DNA from: Sindora glabra
Taxonomy: Eukaryota > Streptophyta > Magnoliopsida > Fabales > Fabaceae
DNA length: 64,000 bases
Direction: 5' to 3'
Assembly: GCA_020226215.1 (NCBI GenBank)
Contig: CM035235.1
Coordinates: forward strand, 74,177,283 to 74,241,282
The translations under genes and the position numbers were made by a program. The notes below the pieces were generated by a model. That model saw only the letters and a program-made list of their open reading frames with translations, made no database searches and was not told the origin of the DNA. Positions 35,702 through 48,790 of the stretch are shown here, in pieces. How positions within the stretch are numbered: position 1 is the first letter of the stretch; each line of letters starts with the position of its first letter.

Positions 35702-36433
35702 TCAATTTGCACTCTTTTTACCTTTCTTGGGTCTTTTACCATTATGACCCTGTGATATCATGTGAACCAATGGAATAAAATGCAATCCTTCTCTCTTTAA
35801 TCTTTCCTCCTCTTGAACACACATGCTAATCAATTCATTTATGGTCCATTTTTCCTTATGTGTGTTATAACTTATCTTAAATGGATCAAATTGAGGAGGA
35901 AGAGAATTGAGAACAAATTGCACTAAAAAGGATTCGAAAATGGTCATATCCATAGATTTAAGTTGTTTAGCCAAATTTATTATTTCCAATATATGTTCAC
36001 AAATACCAGACATCCCCTTATATCTTTTAGTAGTCAAATTACTCATGAGTGTACTTGCTAATGCCTAGTCAAAAGATTTGAACTATTTCTCTATAAACTC
36101 CAAGAATTCCTTAGTGTTAGAGCAATCTACCATAGATATATGAATATTCTTGGTAATCTAACTTTTCATAATCATTAGGCTCAAACAATTAGATCTTTCC
36201 CAGCTACTATAGTTGGATTATTGCTAAGAACTTGCTTTAGTTAGTTTTTCAAGTTCATTAATTTGTAGGCACGAGTCCAAATCTAAGCATCTCAACATAA
36301 TTAGTAATTGTTCTTTCCAATCTTCAAAATTAGAGCAGTTTAATTCAAGGATGTTTGACATATGTCTAGAGAGAGAACCTGCTAAGATAGCTTGAGCCAT
36401 AATTATATTAATTAGCAAACCATTATATGACAA
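35702..36433 (-). pseudogene. Copia 1 gag region (UBN2-like)
   Basis: NFEDWKEQLLIMLRCLDLD (36224-36433 frame) and FVLNSLPPQFDPFKISYNT with ELISMCVQEEERLK (35702-36046 frame) are typical plant copia gag segments. The two frames are separated by stops. Confidence 0.82.
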
Positions 36434-36786
36434 TTCAAGGGTAATCTTAGCACATCACCATACATATCCTTTAGGATAAAATATGAAATGCAGTTGATTC
36501 ACTCAAAAGTGATAAACTTCATTCTCTTTTATAAATCTTTATTTTGAGATGTTAAACACCTTTAAGCATTAAACAAGACAAAATTATAATGCGATTATAA
36601 AATAATTACACCTTTGGGCATAAAAATTCATAGTCACATCTTTTAGTATTTTTGTAATATTCCAACCATGGATATATCTTGTTTCACTTTGCTGAAAACA
36701 AAACCACTATAAAGAACTTAACATATTACACAAATGAACATTAACATAATTATAATCATAAGCCACAACCTTACTTTAATTCCACA

Positions 36787-37464
36787 TGTAGGAAAATTTT
36801 CATGTTAGAAAATTTTATTATTTGGATCTTGGTTATGATTATAATAACAAATAAGTTATAATATTTAAACAATTTAAATATAACAAAATGCATAAGTAAA
36901 AATAGATGAAATACCTTGTGTCATGATAATTTTGATAGTTACAACAAATAAAATAACAAGATTTAGAATTGGATAATACCTTAGCATTCTCTCTTCTTAC
37001 TCAAATAGTACTATAATATTTGTGAAATGATAGGAATTATACAAACTTGTGTTCATGAGTGAAGAGATGACTAAGAGCCCTATTTATAGCTTTCATGATT
37101 CAACCCATCAAAGAGTCTTGACTCTTTACTTTCCTCTAACATTTATGAATTCAATTAATTCAAGTAATTAAGTGGAAGACCTTTCATATACAAAACCATC
37201 AAATGCATTCAAGGATATATTAATTTTATATAATATATTTTTAATGCATATTTAATTTAGATAACTGACATTAATCTTGCATAATGAATATTTAATGTAT
37301 ATTTCATTTAGATAACTGATATTAATCTTGCATAATGGATCCAATTTATAATGATGTCTTTGTCCTTTCATATGACTATAATTATTATATAATATAGACT
37401 ATGTTTTCCATATGATCATGAAGGACACATTAAGTTTATCATAAAATCTATCATAAATCCAACA
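36787..37464 (-). repeat. 5' LTR of Copia 1
   Basis: 678 bases, direct repeat of 31241-32009, with about two copies of the 51-base unit (37237-37338). Confidence 0.85.
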
Positions 37465-38206
37465 ATATATATATAGTTTCTGAGTTTGAATTCAAGATTA
37501 TACAACAGCAATCGAAAATGCTAAATACCGAAATAGTAACTATTAAGTGGTGCCTTTTACGCTCCCTCCTAACGTACGTTGCATGGAATGTTATCGGAGA
37601 CAAGGAGGAGTAATGATGTCCAATCTTTTCGTATATTCATTCATTTACTAATCCAGTTTCCGCCTTGTTTTCTTTTGGTCTTACTTGTAGTGCATGCAAT
37701 TATTAATTATGTTGAAATTTGTAGATATAAACGAAATCTAAAACGACATTTAATATATTGTGCTTCCCATTTTTCTGCTATCAATCAATTACGTTTAGCA
37801 AAAGAACAACTTTTTTATTCAATAATATCAATATCTGCACCTTTTTCTATTTCAACGTTCAATCTGTTACCAGTACCACATCTACTCATACATTATCATC
37901 TTGTCAAAAGAAACAACTGTTAAGCTTTTTTGTTTGTTGGTAAATTTTCTTATTTATATTTTTATTTTTAATAACTTGATATTTCTCTATAAAAAGATTA
38001 ATAGTAAAATGCATCGAATCAAATTTAATTCTTAAAACGAATAAGCTATTTTCTTGAAAATTCACCAAACATCCTGTTAGAAAGAGGAGAGAAAAGACTC
38101 CCAAATTCCATAACCACCCTTCCCCAAATTTATCTATCATGAATTAAATTTGGATTACAATTGTTTTAACTGCAATTGTGAATTTTGGAGAGACAAAGGG
38201 TCTGTT

Positions 38207-38522
38207 TGATTATTATTTTCAAAAATAATTTTTAATTTTTTGTTTTTAAAAATAAAAATTTCTATTTAATAAGCTATTGTCAAAATCTATTTTTAAAATT
38301 ATTCTTGAAATTCTTGTTTTCAAAAATAAAAAAAATAAGAACAAGTTTTGAATATTTTCTAAACTTACTTTTTTTGTTCTTGATAGCAGTTTTGCAACTA
38401 AATAAAACCTTTACTTACTTTCTTTACTAAACATCATTTAATCATTTTTTTCTTGAATTTAAAAATACTTTTAAAAAATAATTTTTAAAAATAAAAAACA
38501 AAAACACATCCACACACACCCT
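38207..38522. mobile_element. MITE-like element, copy in A5 segment
   Basis: Ends AGGGTCTGTTTGATTATTAT and complement AGGGTGTGTGTGGATGTG. Twin of 24789-25085. Confidence 0.4.
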
Positions 38523-39269
38523 AAAATGCACACAAATGGATTGTGGTGTGATGTTCCGGTCATAATAGTATTTTTACAAATCTTTCAACCATTTTAAATT
38601 TAAAAAAATTCCCCCAACAATGCAGCTGTAATGCATTTAATTTTACAAATTATTATAATTATAAGAATAATTCTTGTAAGAACATAATATTATCATTGTC
38701 GCATGTGTTGCGGGATAGTTTTCAAATCTTGTAATTTAGTTTTATGATACAAAAATAGCATTTAAGAAATAAATTTTTTATATATCAGCATTTTACTAAT
38801 TGCAATAAAACCGCAATTACTATTTAAAATCATATTATATATAAAATAAAATTACGGTAGTTGATTACTTGTGCATATATACAAGACAAACATTTGACCA
38901 AAGCGAAAGGAAGAGAAAATTAATCATTGGCCAGACATGTAAATAACAGAGTTCCCATTAATATTAAACTTTTGATACTTCAATCACAAACTATAAAGTA
39001 ATAGAAACCTACGATTCTTTTTGTAATTATCTATTTATTTTACTTTCGCAAATAAATAGATATATAATTATAGTGCTAGATGACACTAATTAACACCATT
39101 AATAATATATAGAAAAGATCTTGTTTTGGCACAGCTGCTTCCGCGTAGAACCTGCCTGCGTGACAAGCAAAAGCATGGATAAGAAATGAGAAAATTACAA
39201 ATGAAATTATGCAGTTTATGATTCTAAAATAAATTATGTTTGAATTATAAAATAATACCTGACGTCTTA

Positions 39270-39514
39270 TTACTGGTTGGGATTAGCATTAATGTAGCCA
39301 ATAAGCTGAGTAGCATTAGCATCCCTATAGACTGGAGATACATTACGTGGTAAGTGTGGCATAGCCAATAAGTTTGGTTCATTCATGGAATGCTCGAAGA
39401 GTTGGAGGTGGAATTCAAGTACCCAATATACCTTCCTGCAGAGTTGTACACTGCCGATCCATTGCTTGATGAAGAAGCCCTCCCATTGCTGTAAGATAGA
39501 TATCTCCCCGCCAT
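39270..39514 (-). pseudogene. family A protein A5, truncated (43-aa frame)
   Basis: ATG at 39514; in-frame TGA at 39385-39383. The 43 residues are MAGRYLSYSNGRASSSSNGS, one clean repeat VYNSAGRYIGYL, then SNSSSIP-stop. Compared with A4, about 8 bases are missing just after SSSIP, which removes the second repeat frame. Further down, VYRDANATQLIGYINANPNQ-stop (ends 39270) is still readable in another frame. A likely intron begins at 39258, about 125 bases after the early stop, so decay of the mRNA is plausible. TATA box at 39579-39588. The first repeat is the closest in the window to the family consensus. Confidence 0.6.
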
Positions 39515-39578
39515 AATTGATAATTTCCAATTTCTAATTAGATCGATCGATGGTCAATTTTTGGTATTGCTAGCTCTT

Positions 39579-39588
39579 TATTTATATA
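39579..39588 (-). promoter_or_regulatory. TATA box of A5
   Basis: Minus-strand TATATAAATA about 65 bases before the A5 ATG. Confidence 0.6.
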
Positions 39589-40534
39589 GCCTACAAATTA
39601 AGACGTGTTCTCACCCCATACATCCATGAAAATAGGAGTGACATTATGCTAAATTTCTAGATGAAGTTGGAAATTAATGAATTTTATATATACATATAGG
39701 AGATATATTAAATGAAAAGAGTATTCTCATATAAAATGAGTGAATTGTAATCATCAAATCTTGCATTAAAAGTTAGGATTAAAATATAATTAAATATCAC
39801 TTGATCATTTAAAAGGATCACATAATCACCTAAAAAAAGTTATATAATTTTATATTTTGATTTTTACCATTCAATTCTTGAATTAATGGTCATAATTCAC
39901 TTCATTTACTCTCACATAAAAACATTTCTTTTACTTAATACACTTTATGTGTATATATATATATTTGAATGGTTGTGCAAATTGTCATAGGACTCAGTGG
40001 CTAAGTAAACTTATTTCATTTGCTTGGTAATGTACATGATATATGATATTTACTAATGACTTCACTGGACTTTACTCTGAAATCGTTACGATTTTTTGTT
40101 TCGTATTCTTACATTGCCCGAGAGATTGATTAATTAGCTAACTTTCTTGCGAAGTTGCACCAAAATTTGGTCGTTTCTTTTGTCATCAGATAGAAAAAAA
40201 TTATGTTATTAATTTAATAATAATAAAATAATAAAAACATTTAAATAATTTTAATAAAAAATATTAATTTAAAAAGTTTAAGTCAATTTCATTAATTTTT
40301 TTATTATCTTCACAATAAATGTACTTTTTAAAATATTCATTTTTTATTATCTTCACAATGAAATAGATAGTAAAGGTAACAAATTAATTATAATACTATT
40401 TATTATTTTATTATCTTTAAATTTGTTGTATAATTTTTTCATCTAATCGAAAGAATGAAAATTATTAACCTCAATGTGGATATATACACACACGCGACGA
40501 TTGCTTGGTAATATAATTTTATTGCCTTCTGTAT

Positions 40535-40622
40535 TGTTGGAAGTTGAGAGATAGACTCGAAGAGGAAGAGCTTTTGGTTTAAGGCTGAGTTGTAGGGCTC
40601 AGAACATTCTTAATGTTTATGC
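40535..40622 (-). pseudogene. remnant of a family B gene (delta copy 2)
   Basis: Near-identical to the remnant at 27235-27320: INIKNVLSPTTQP core followed by a stop (AGCCTTAAACC), no MSSSKT start and no basic end. Confidence 0.6.
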
Positions 40623-42409
40623 ATACGAAATATGCGATGGGCCTCGAACAACTGGATTGTTATTTTGAGGGGAAAAAAAACACAAAATACCTTTTTATAG
40701 ACTCTAATGAAGCCAAAGGAAATTGCATAGCAATATAATAGAAATTTAAACCAACTTTCCCATGATTTTCCCCGAGAGCCTATACGGCGGTTTTAATGAA
40801 ACGTGTGACGACACGTTTTGAATTGGGCAACATACATTTTTATCTTATGTGTTTATCTAAATCCATTTATGAGAAATTGTTGCTTATCAGTGAGCTCACA
40901 AATGTATGTCCATTATCATTAAAAATTGAGAGAAATTAAAAAATAAATTGATTAAGTAATTAATTTATTATTTTTTAATAACAATTAAGTGATAATCTTT
41001 TAATAGTTGTGGCCGTGCAAATTACGTGGTCATCGGTGAGCAAGAATTTTTCTTCATTTGCCACCAACGTAAATCATAATATTCGACCTTTTGCAACTCA
41101 AACGGAGGTTTACTTGTGGTCTTTCAATTGGTTGACTTTTTTATCCTAAAACAAGTTAACCCTTTTCAGACGTACACGCGGCCTTGTAGGCCAAGTCAAA
41201 CTGAATAAGACATACTTGAATTTTTCTTATAAAGTACAAAGTTAAGAGAAAGTCGGGGTCTTTTTGCTGTTCTTTTAATTAAATTAAATAAAAATGTTGC
41301 ATAGTCTTTGATGGAAATGGAAAGATATGTCCCACACATTCATTTGCAATTACATACGCGGCCATCGGCTAGCTAACTTTTGCTAATTAAATGACCTGTC
41401 TCCTTTTTTTCTTTTAATCGGTTTGCTTTCGGTAAAATGACCCTGAAATTCTAATACTTTCTCTTGGTTAATTTTCGAACAACGTATGGGCCTCATCATA
41501 TTACTGTAGCTTAATTGCAACTAAATTAAATAATTTAGGTGACGTATCCAACGGAATAAATCGAATTTCTTAGGAAAAAAATTGAAGGCCAACTGAAGTT
41601 AGTCCTCCCCCCAACCTCAAGGCTCGAAGAGTTGAAGCATCCAATTAGTTAGAACCATGAAAGTAATTTTGGAATATATAGTTATATAATCCTAATTATA
41701 CACAAATAAAAAGTATTCAAGACTTGTTTTTAATATAGACACATAAAAAATTAAGTTACATGCGTTTTCGTTGCTAGAAAAGTAATTCGAGAAATATATC
41801 AAAAACACATGTAGTTCACTTATAATTAATTAATTAAGGGAAGAGCCACAAGTCCTACCGAATATCATATCATTAATTCATTCTAAAAATTATGCTTTCC
41901 TTATAAGAAAGTATATTGTAATTTACATGTGAAGGAGTGGGTGATACTTGAAATCGCCAGTACTTTAATCAGATTATGATAAGTAACTGGCCAAAATTAA
42001 ATACTTTTCTATTTGTGGCATAGAATCATTTTAAGAAATTTCATTTAAATTGTCAGGTATGTATGCACCATAAAGAATAGAATATAATATGATAAACAAT
42101 AATAAAAAGAATTATGGATAGAAGTATTAATAAAGGATAAATAAATTTATATATCTATTATTTAATAAATTTGTGGCTTAGTCACTTTTTGATTTATTTT
42201 TCATCAATAAATAACATATTAGATTTTATTAAGCGCATTTTGTATACTTTAAACCTGACATAATATCAGAAACGCATTTATTAATGCTAACAGCAAGCTC
42301 AAAATGGAATTGATATTAGGCGACCTGTTATATTATATAGACAATCTCTCAAGTATGAAATGATCTTGAAAGTTTAGACTGGGGGCTTAAATTTCATTTA
42401 TTATAACTG

Positions 42410-43162
42410 TTTATATTATTAATAATAAATATAATGATATCACATAATTAAAAAATTGTAGTAAATAGTATTTTTATAATTAATAAAAATTTCAACAACT
42501 TTTTAATAACATAATAATATATAAATAATAGGAGAAAATAAAGGTTTTAGCTTTCAATTCTTAGTTTCACTCAATTCGTAATTTTATACTTAATTTTAAT
42601 TTATATAATTAAATCTTTAATTTTAAAATAATTATAATCAACTCTTATTAATGGAATTTTATGAGCAAATTAATGGTTTTATCTTTACTTAATCATCAAA
42701 ATTCATTTATTTTCACAAAATCCATGATCATCAAAATTTAAACCCATTTAATTCCTAAATAAACCTTAAACCCAGTGTTGACATCCTTTCGTGGTGGAAT
42801 TGCTACTCATGTGGGGCTTTGAGATGAAAGTGAACTTAATGGATCCTTTTTTTTTTCTCTCTCTGAAAGAATTGAGGTGAACTATTGGTGGGAATAAATC
42901 AATTTTGTTATCTAATCTAAATAGAGATAAAATGCTAACATGTAAACCTTCAATTTACGCATAAGACTATGATACGCAGGAATTCCATCAGTTAAATTTA
43001 ACACCAATTAAAAAGAAGAACTTAATTATAAATTATTTAAAATTTTAAAATCTAATTACATAAATTAAAATTCTAAAAATAATATTAAAAATTAATTTAG
43101 TGAAATTAAAAATGAGACTAGTAAGAATTGATCTCTTTTGTCTTAACTTAAATTGCGCGTAG

Positions 43163-43235
<73 letters not shown>

Positions 43236-43420
43236 GGTTAGATGATTTCAAAAAGTTTAAATTTTTATAAAAACACTTGGGAATGATTTTAGTAACTCTA
43301 ACTCAATTATCATTGTACTTTTCATTCGCGAGGAGAAAGTGGAAACAAAGTACAGGAAATGAAGTCTGGAATTCGAAATACATTCAAAGTCAATATAGGG
43401 TTCTCAAATTATAATCACAA
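42410..43420. other. AT-rich intergenic stretch with (AT)n tract
   Basis: No gene seen. Uninterrupted AT repeat at 43165-43230. Confidence 0.5.
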
Positions 43421-43426
43421 TTTATT
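43421..43426 (-). terminator. poly(A) signal of B3
   Basis: Minus-strand AATAAA in TTTCAATAAATTG at the place equivalent to B1 and B2. Confidence 0.45.
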
Positions 43427-43741
43427 GAAAGAAAAGATACAACAAATCAAGCTAATTGAATTGAAAAAGAATAATGAAAAGAATAAATAATAAATAATCC
43501 ATGCCAAATTAACAGCTGACGAATTGCCCTACATGGGAACTGCCTTCCATTTCCTTTCATATATATTCCTGCGCGTGATAAAAATGACAACGAAAATCAA
43601 TGAACCAAAAAGGTAGGAAAAAGTTGAAACCGAAAATTTTTTCAAAAAAGCTGGGTGCTAATTAAATTGCTCATGCGGTATGATAAGCAAAAGAGCAGTG
43701 CTATTTAACCTGAAATCATGTAGCGAATTCAAGTGCCGAAT

Positions 43742-44638
43742 TAGGGTTGTAAATTGGGTGGGTAGGAGCAATTAAGGACCCCTAAACCAACCACCTGCTC
43801 AAAATTACATGTCATAAAACTAGACCCACAATCGCCCACAAAAACTATATTACCCGCTTGGACTTGCACTTTGCAGCTACCAACAGTATGATTGGATACA
43901 AGTGGGTCTAGTGTATTTTAAATAGAAATGCCCTACACACCAACTATTTTGCAAACTAGTTTATCGCCTACTTTCTCATATGTAACATTATTATAGAGTA
44001 ATCTAGATCTATATGAAATATTCTTATTTCAACTTGTAAAATTAACACAAAAGAACTGGCAATCATTTTCCCATTAAATGGAATTAACTATATAGATCAC
44101 TATCGTACTCTGTTAAAGAAATTAATGAAGTTAAAGTTGAAATTGAAATAAAATATAAATGGAAATGTAATCTATTTCAGAGACTAATATTGTTAGTTTT
44201 TGTTTTAGTTTGTATATATGAAATGAATAAATAAGCCTAATGTGTTTCTCAAATGTATAGAATCCTTAAGTAAATGAATTGGCTATACATAAATCACTAA
44301 GGTTGGATTGTTTTCCACAAATGAAGTAGAGAACAAAAGGTTAGGTTATATTTTCAATGTTTGTCATCTCTTTCTAATGAGTAATGATGAGGAAGAAGCT
44401 AACAAATTTATTTTTTAGCAATCATTGCCTAAAACAATGTTGCCCTTTAAACATTAGTGGGTAGGTTGCAGTTAGTATTAAATAATAAATTTTAACCCGT
44501 ATCCAGCCGCATAGCTAAATTTTTTTTTTTAAATTTCATCTACTTCTATCCATTACGATATCTAATCCGACCTAAACTGTATAACTTTGGATTTAAGCAG
44601 GTGGTTTGAAGCGGTTAGGCCCGAAACTTCCAGCCTTA
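43742..44638. mobile_element. hAT-like non-autonomous element (897 bp)
   Basis: Imperfect inverted ends TAGGGTTGTAAATTGGGTGG and complement TAAGGCTGGAAGTTTCGGG. Flanked by an 8-base duplication TGCCGAAT (43734-43741) and TGCTGAAT (44639-44646), 7 of 8 identical. Tips and duplication length fit hAT. No transposase frame. Lies in the predicted B3 intron (43569-44992). Confidence 0.75.
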
Positions 44639-45146
44639 TGCTGAATAATTGCAATGGTTGGATTTCGTTGCACATGAAGTCCATTCATAAAATCAATGAT
44701 TTCAAATTAAGTATATAATTTTTTGGAATCATATTTCGGTAATTTTGTCGGTGATTTAGTATTGCTTTTCTTAGTAAAACTGGAAACAAGTATTAAACCA
44801 AAAAATAAAAATGGATGTTACATTTTAAGATTACAAAAAATAATGATTACAGGTGGTCTACAATTCAAAATATTAAATGCAAATTTGCAATTGCATATCA
44901 TAATTTAAAACCTTGCATTAGAACTTTTGCAGTACATAAATAAAAGGGTGATAGGATTTGGTAGGAGGGAATATGCATATGAATTGAAATACCCGTAGTA
45001 TAGAAAGAAGGCATTCATCCGTTCCTAGAGAAGATCTTCTGCATAGTAGGGATTTAAGAGGCAAAGGCAAAGGTGGAACTATGAGTTTGAGAGGAAGGAT
45101 GAGTAGTAAGGCATAGAACAATCTTAATGTCTATGCTTTTGGAAGA

Positions 45147-45405
45147 TGTTGGAAAATGATAATTTGAAATTAATTATCTTTTAGGAGTTCTAAGTCATTA
45201 AGTATATGCATATACTTCGTCATTCATATACCTAGTAATTTGTATGAATTATTTATTTAAAATTATTAGGATGAATTTCTTTAATAGGTTATTAATTGGA
45301 AGTTATCTAATATGTCTCTAGAAGTATCTTTTGATTCCTATAAATACCCTATGTACTCAAGCATTTGGATGTAAGAAAAAAGAATTGATAGTTCCTCTTC
45401 CTACA
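45147..45405 (+). repeat. 5' LTR of Copia 2
   Basis: 259 bases, TGTTGGAAAATG...CTTCCTACA. Confidence 0.9.
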
Positions 45406-45599
45406 CTTGGTATCAAAGTTTATACCAATCTTACTATACTCCTACCATGTTTGCAATGATAAAATTAAGAGTTACAAATGTGTGCATTTGAGTGATGGCA
45501 TCAATCAATATAGCTTGATTTGGTCCCAAACTAGATGGGAAAGTTTATTACAATTATTGGCATATTCTCATATCTACTCACCTAAAGGATCATAATTTA

Positions 45600-46420
45600 T
45601 GGAGCTATATTGATCTCGGTGTAGAAGAAGGTGCTGATGAAAATGATAAAAGGATAAATCAATTGGCATTATCCCAAATTCATCAAAGAGTAGAATGCTT
45701 TATGTTTAGCCATATTTCTAATGCCAAAACAATAAAGGAGGTTTGGGATATTTTAAATCTTGCATACAAAGGAGTTAATAAAGTCCAAAAGCTAAAACTA
45801 CAATCTTTGAAACGAGAGGATGAAAGATGTGAAATAAGCACCTCAGAATCAATGGAGCAATATTTTTCTTGAATCATGGATTTTGTCAACAAGATGAGAA
45901 TATATGGTGATGATATTACAGACACTCAAGTAATAGAGAAAATTCTTCAAACTTTGCCGATGAAATATGACCATATTATGATAACAATAATGGAGTCTCA
46001 TAATCTTAATGAAATGATAATAGTAGAGTTGCAAGGATGTCAAGAAACTCATGTGAATAGAATTTTGGAGAAGATGGAGAAGCTAGTCAAAGAAGCATTG
46101 AAAAGCTAAATTAATTTAACTAGTGCTACAGAATCAAATTAAAGAGGTGAAGGAAGTAACAAAGGTCGCAGATATGATAACAAAGGAAGGGGTAATTTCA
46201 AAGGCAAAAATTCTAGAGGTAAAGGATGTTTCAAAGGAAGAAGACATGGATTTAGAACTTATTATGTACATGCAACTAGTTAAGGTAGAGGTCAAAGTCA
46301 TGGTGAAAGCAAAGGTAGAGGAAATCATTAATGGAGATCAAATTTTTAGAGTTACAATTATGGTAAGTATAGGTACAAATAAGCTAATTGTATATATAGA
46401 AAACCAAAAATAACTAAATC
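45600..46420 (+). pseudogene. Copia 2 gag region
   Basis: AKTIKEVWDILNLAYKG and QVIEKILQTLPMKYDHIMIT are typical UBN2-like gag blocks. A stop at 45870-45872 and later shifts break the frame; the zinc knuckle is not clearly preserved. Confidence 0.8.
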
Positions 46421-46469
46421 TTATATAAATGCAGCTAAAAATGAAGGTAAATGCTCTAAAACAGAGAGC

Positions 46470-46736
46470 TTGTTCATTGCTAGTAGTTTAGAACATGAAG
46501 ATAAGGATATATGGTATCTAGACTCTAGTTGCAGCAATCACATGTGTGGAAAAAAGGAGTTATTTTCTCATTTAGATAAATCTTTGAATTCCAAAGATAA
46601 ATTTTGTAATGATGGAAAGCTTATCATTAATGGCAAAGGTAGAATTATAATCAAATTGGAGAATGGTTCTTTGAACTATATCTCTGATATGTTTTATATT
46701 CCTAACATGTGTAAAAATCTGCTGGGTCCTAGATAA
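46470..46736 (+). pseudogene. Copia 2 protease and pre-integrase region
   Basis: WYLDSSCSNHMCGKKELF is the copia protease site, but D-S-G reads D-S-S here, so the usual Gly is lost. A later stretch reads MFYIPNMCKNLL, typical of the region before integrase. Confidence 0.78.
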
Positions 46737-46879
46737 CTACAGGAAAAAGGATATGATATTCAGTATCATGGTTCAAAAAGGAAATTGGTTACTAATGTAA
46801 AGAAGATTCGATATTGGCTATTTCCTTTAAGAATTCAATATGTGAAACTTGCATGTTTGAATTTAGAAATAAGTAATGA

Positions 46880-47900
46880 CAATTAGTTATGGCATATGCA
46901 CTTTGGGCATTTTCATTTAATAGGTTTGAACTATTTGTCAAGAAAAAGGGTTAGTTTCTAGTTTACCTCACATTAATGTTCCTAATCATGTATATGAAAC
47001 TTGTGTTATGGGAAAGAAACACAAAGATGCATTCCTAATTGGAAAATCATGGAAAGCTCGAATGCCATTAGAGATTATCCATTCAAATTTATATACTATA
47101 GAGGTTCCATTTAATAGAGGTAGCAAATATTTCATTACTTTCATTGATGATTTTACATGAAAAGCATGTCTTCTGAAACAAAAATCTAAAGCATGTGATG
47201 CATTCAAGAAGTTCAAAACTCTTGTTGAAAATGAGAGTGACCAAAGAATCAAAGTTCTCTAAACAAACAGAGGTCAATAGTATCTTGCGTGTGCATGGTT
47301 TTTTTAAAAAGTATGGTATTCGGTATCAACTAACAACTAAGTATACTCCTTAATAAAATGGTATAGATAAGAAAAAGAATAGAATAGTAATGGACATGGT
47401 GAGATGTATATTGAGATTTAAGTAATTACTAAAAGAATTCTAGGCAAAAGTAGTTACAAATGCAATTCATATTTTAAATAGATATTCAACTAAAAGTGTT
47501 CATGACAAAACATTTGAAAAGCCTGGAGTGGTAGGAGACCATCCATAAGACATTTTAGAGTATTTGGCTATATTGCTTTTGCTCATCTACTAAATCAACT
47601 AAGGAAGAAACTTAATGATAAAAAAGAAAAATGCATTTTTATTAGGTATAGTGAAAACTTAAAAGCCTACAGGATGTATAATCCAGAAACATAGAAGGAA
47701 ATAATTAGCCAGGATGTGACATTTGATAAGAAAAGCATTTGGAATTAGAGTCCACAAAAGTAGTAAAAATAAGTTGGGATTCCAACAGATGACAATACTA
47801 AAGATGAAGCTGAACAACAAGCATCAGTTAATCCTCAACCAAATTCAATCAAAAGATCTCAAAGAGAGCGTCACTTACCAACTAGACAATAAGATTATGT
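46880..47900 (+). pseudogene. Copia 2 integrase region
   Basis: Readable pieces include LWHMHFGHFH (zinc-binding start) and ITFIDDFT followed by a stop, then KACDAFKKFKTLVE. Heavily interrupted. Confidence 0.7.
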
Positions 47901-48015
47901 ATTAGATAATGTTAGTGATCCATCTGATAAGGAGATTGTCGATTATGCTCTCTCCTAAGATTATGATCTATTGACACTTGAAGATGGAGTTAATGATGGC
48001 CATTAGATTAAAGCC

Positions 48016-48790
48016 ATGAATGAGGAGATTCATGCCATTAAAAAAAATGATAAATACAAGTTAACAAATATACTAGCTGGAAAGAAACCTATTACTATGA
48101 AGTGGGTGTACAAGACAAAGTACAAGTCAAATGGAGAAATTAATTGTTACAAAGCAAGATTAATTGCAAAAGGTTATAAGCAAAAGCCAAGTATTGACTA
48201 CTTTAAGATATTTGCATCTCTTGCTAGACTTGATACTATTTGAATGATTATTTCTTTAACTACTCAAAACAAATTGATATAAAGTCTACTTTCTTAAATG
48301 GTGTGTTAGAAGAATAAGTGTATGTAGAATAGCCTATAGGTTATTTGAAGAAAGGAAAAGAAAATCACATGTACAGATTGAAGAAAGCTTTGTATGGGCT
48401 AAAGCAGACACTAAAAGCTCAGTATACTTGCATTGATACCTATTTTGTTTAACATGGATTTCAAAGATGCCATATGATCATGCATTATATTCAAAATTTC
48501 TAAAATTGGTGATATTTTTATTGTTTGCTTATATATGGATGACTTAGTATTTACTAGAATAATGCAAAGATGATAGTTGAATTCAAGAAGGCTATGACTA
48601 GCTAATTTGAAATGATAAATATGGAACTAATGTCTTATTTCCTTAGCATTGAAGTTATTGAAAAGAAAGATAAGATTTTTATTTTCTAGAAGAAGTATGT
48701 AGCTAATATCTTGAAGAAATTCAAAATGGAGCATTCTAAACCAATATTCACACTAATCAAAGAAAAATTAAAGTTGGAGAGAGAATGCAA
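48016..48790 (+). pseudogene. Copia 2 reverse transcriptase region
   Basis: MKWVYKTKYKSNGEINCYKA at the start, YRLKKALYGLKQ in the middle and LYMDDLVFT at about 48525-48555 with the catalytic Asp pair. Stops interrupt it. Confidence 0.85.

Larger units (their letters stand above)
31241..37464 (-). mobile_element. Ty1/copia retrotransposon Copia 1 (decayed)
   Basis: Two direct LTRs (31241-32009 and 36787-37464), TGTAG...AACA ends, flanked by ATATA (31236-31240 and 37465-37469). The target copy is low complexity, but the delta duplicate (about 23380) lacks the element. Internal order on the minus strand is gag, zinc knuckle, protease, integrase, reverse transcriptase, RNase H, which is Ty1/copia order. 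All frames carry stops or shifts. A purine-rich tract adjoins the 3' LTR (31241 side). No standard initiator-tRNA primer site was recognised. Confidence 0.9.
30150..42410. repeat. segmental duplication delta, copy 2
   Basis: Matches 22260-29110, split by Copia 1 at 31241-37464. Contains A5 and a decayed B copy. Confidence 0.8.
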
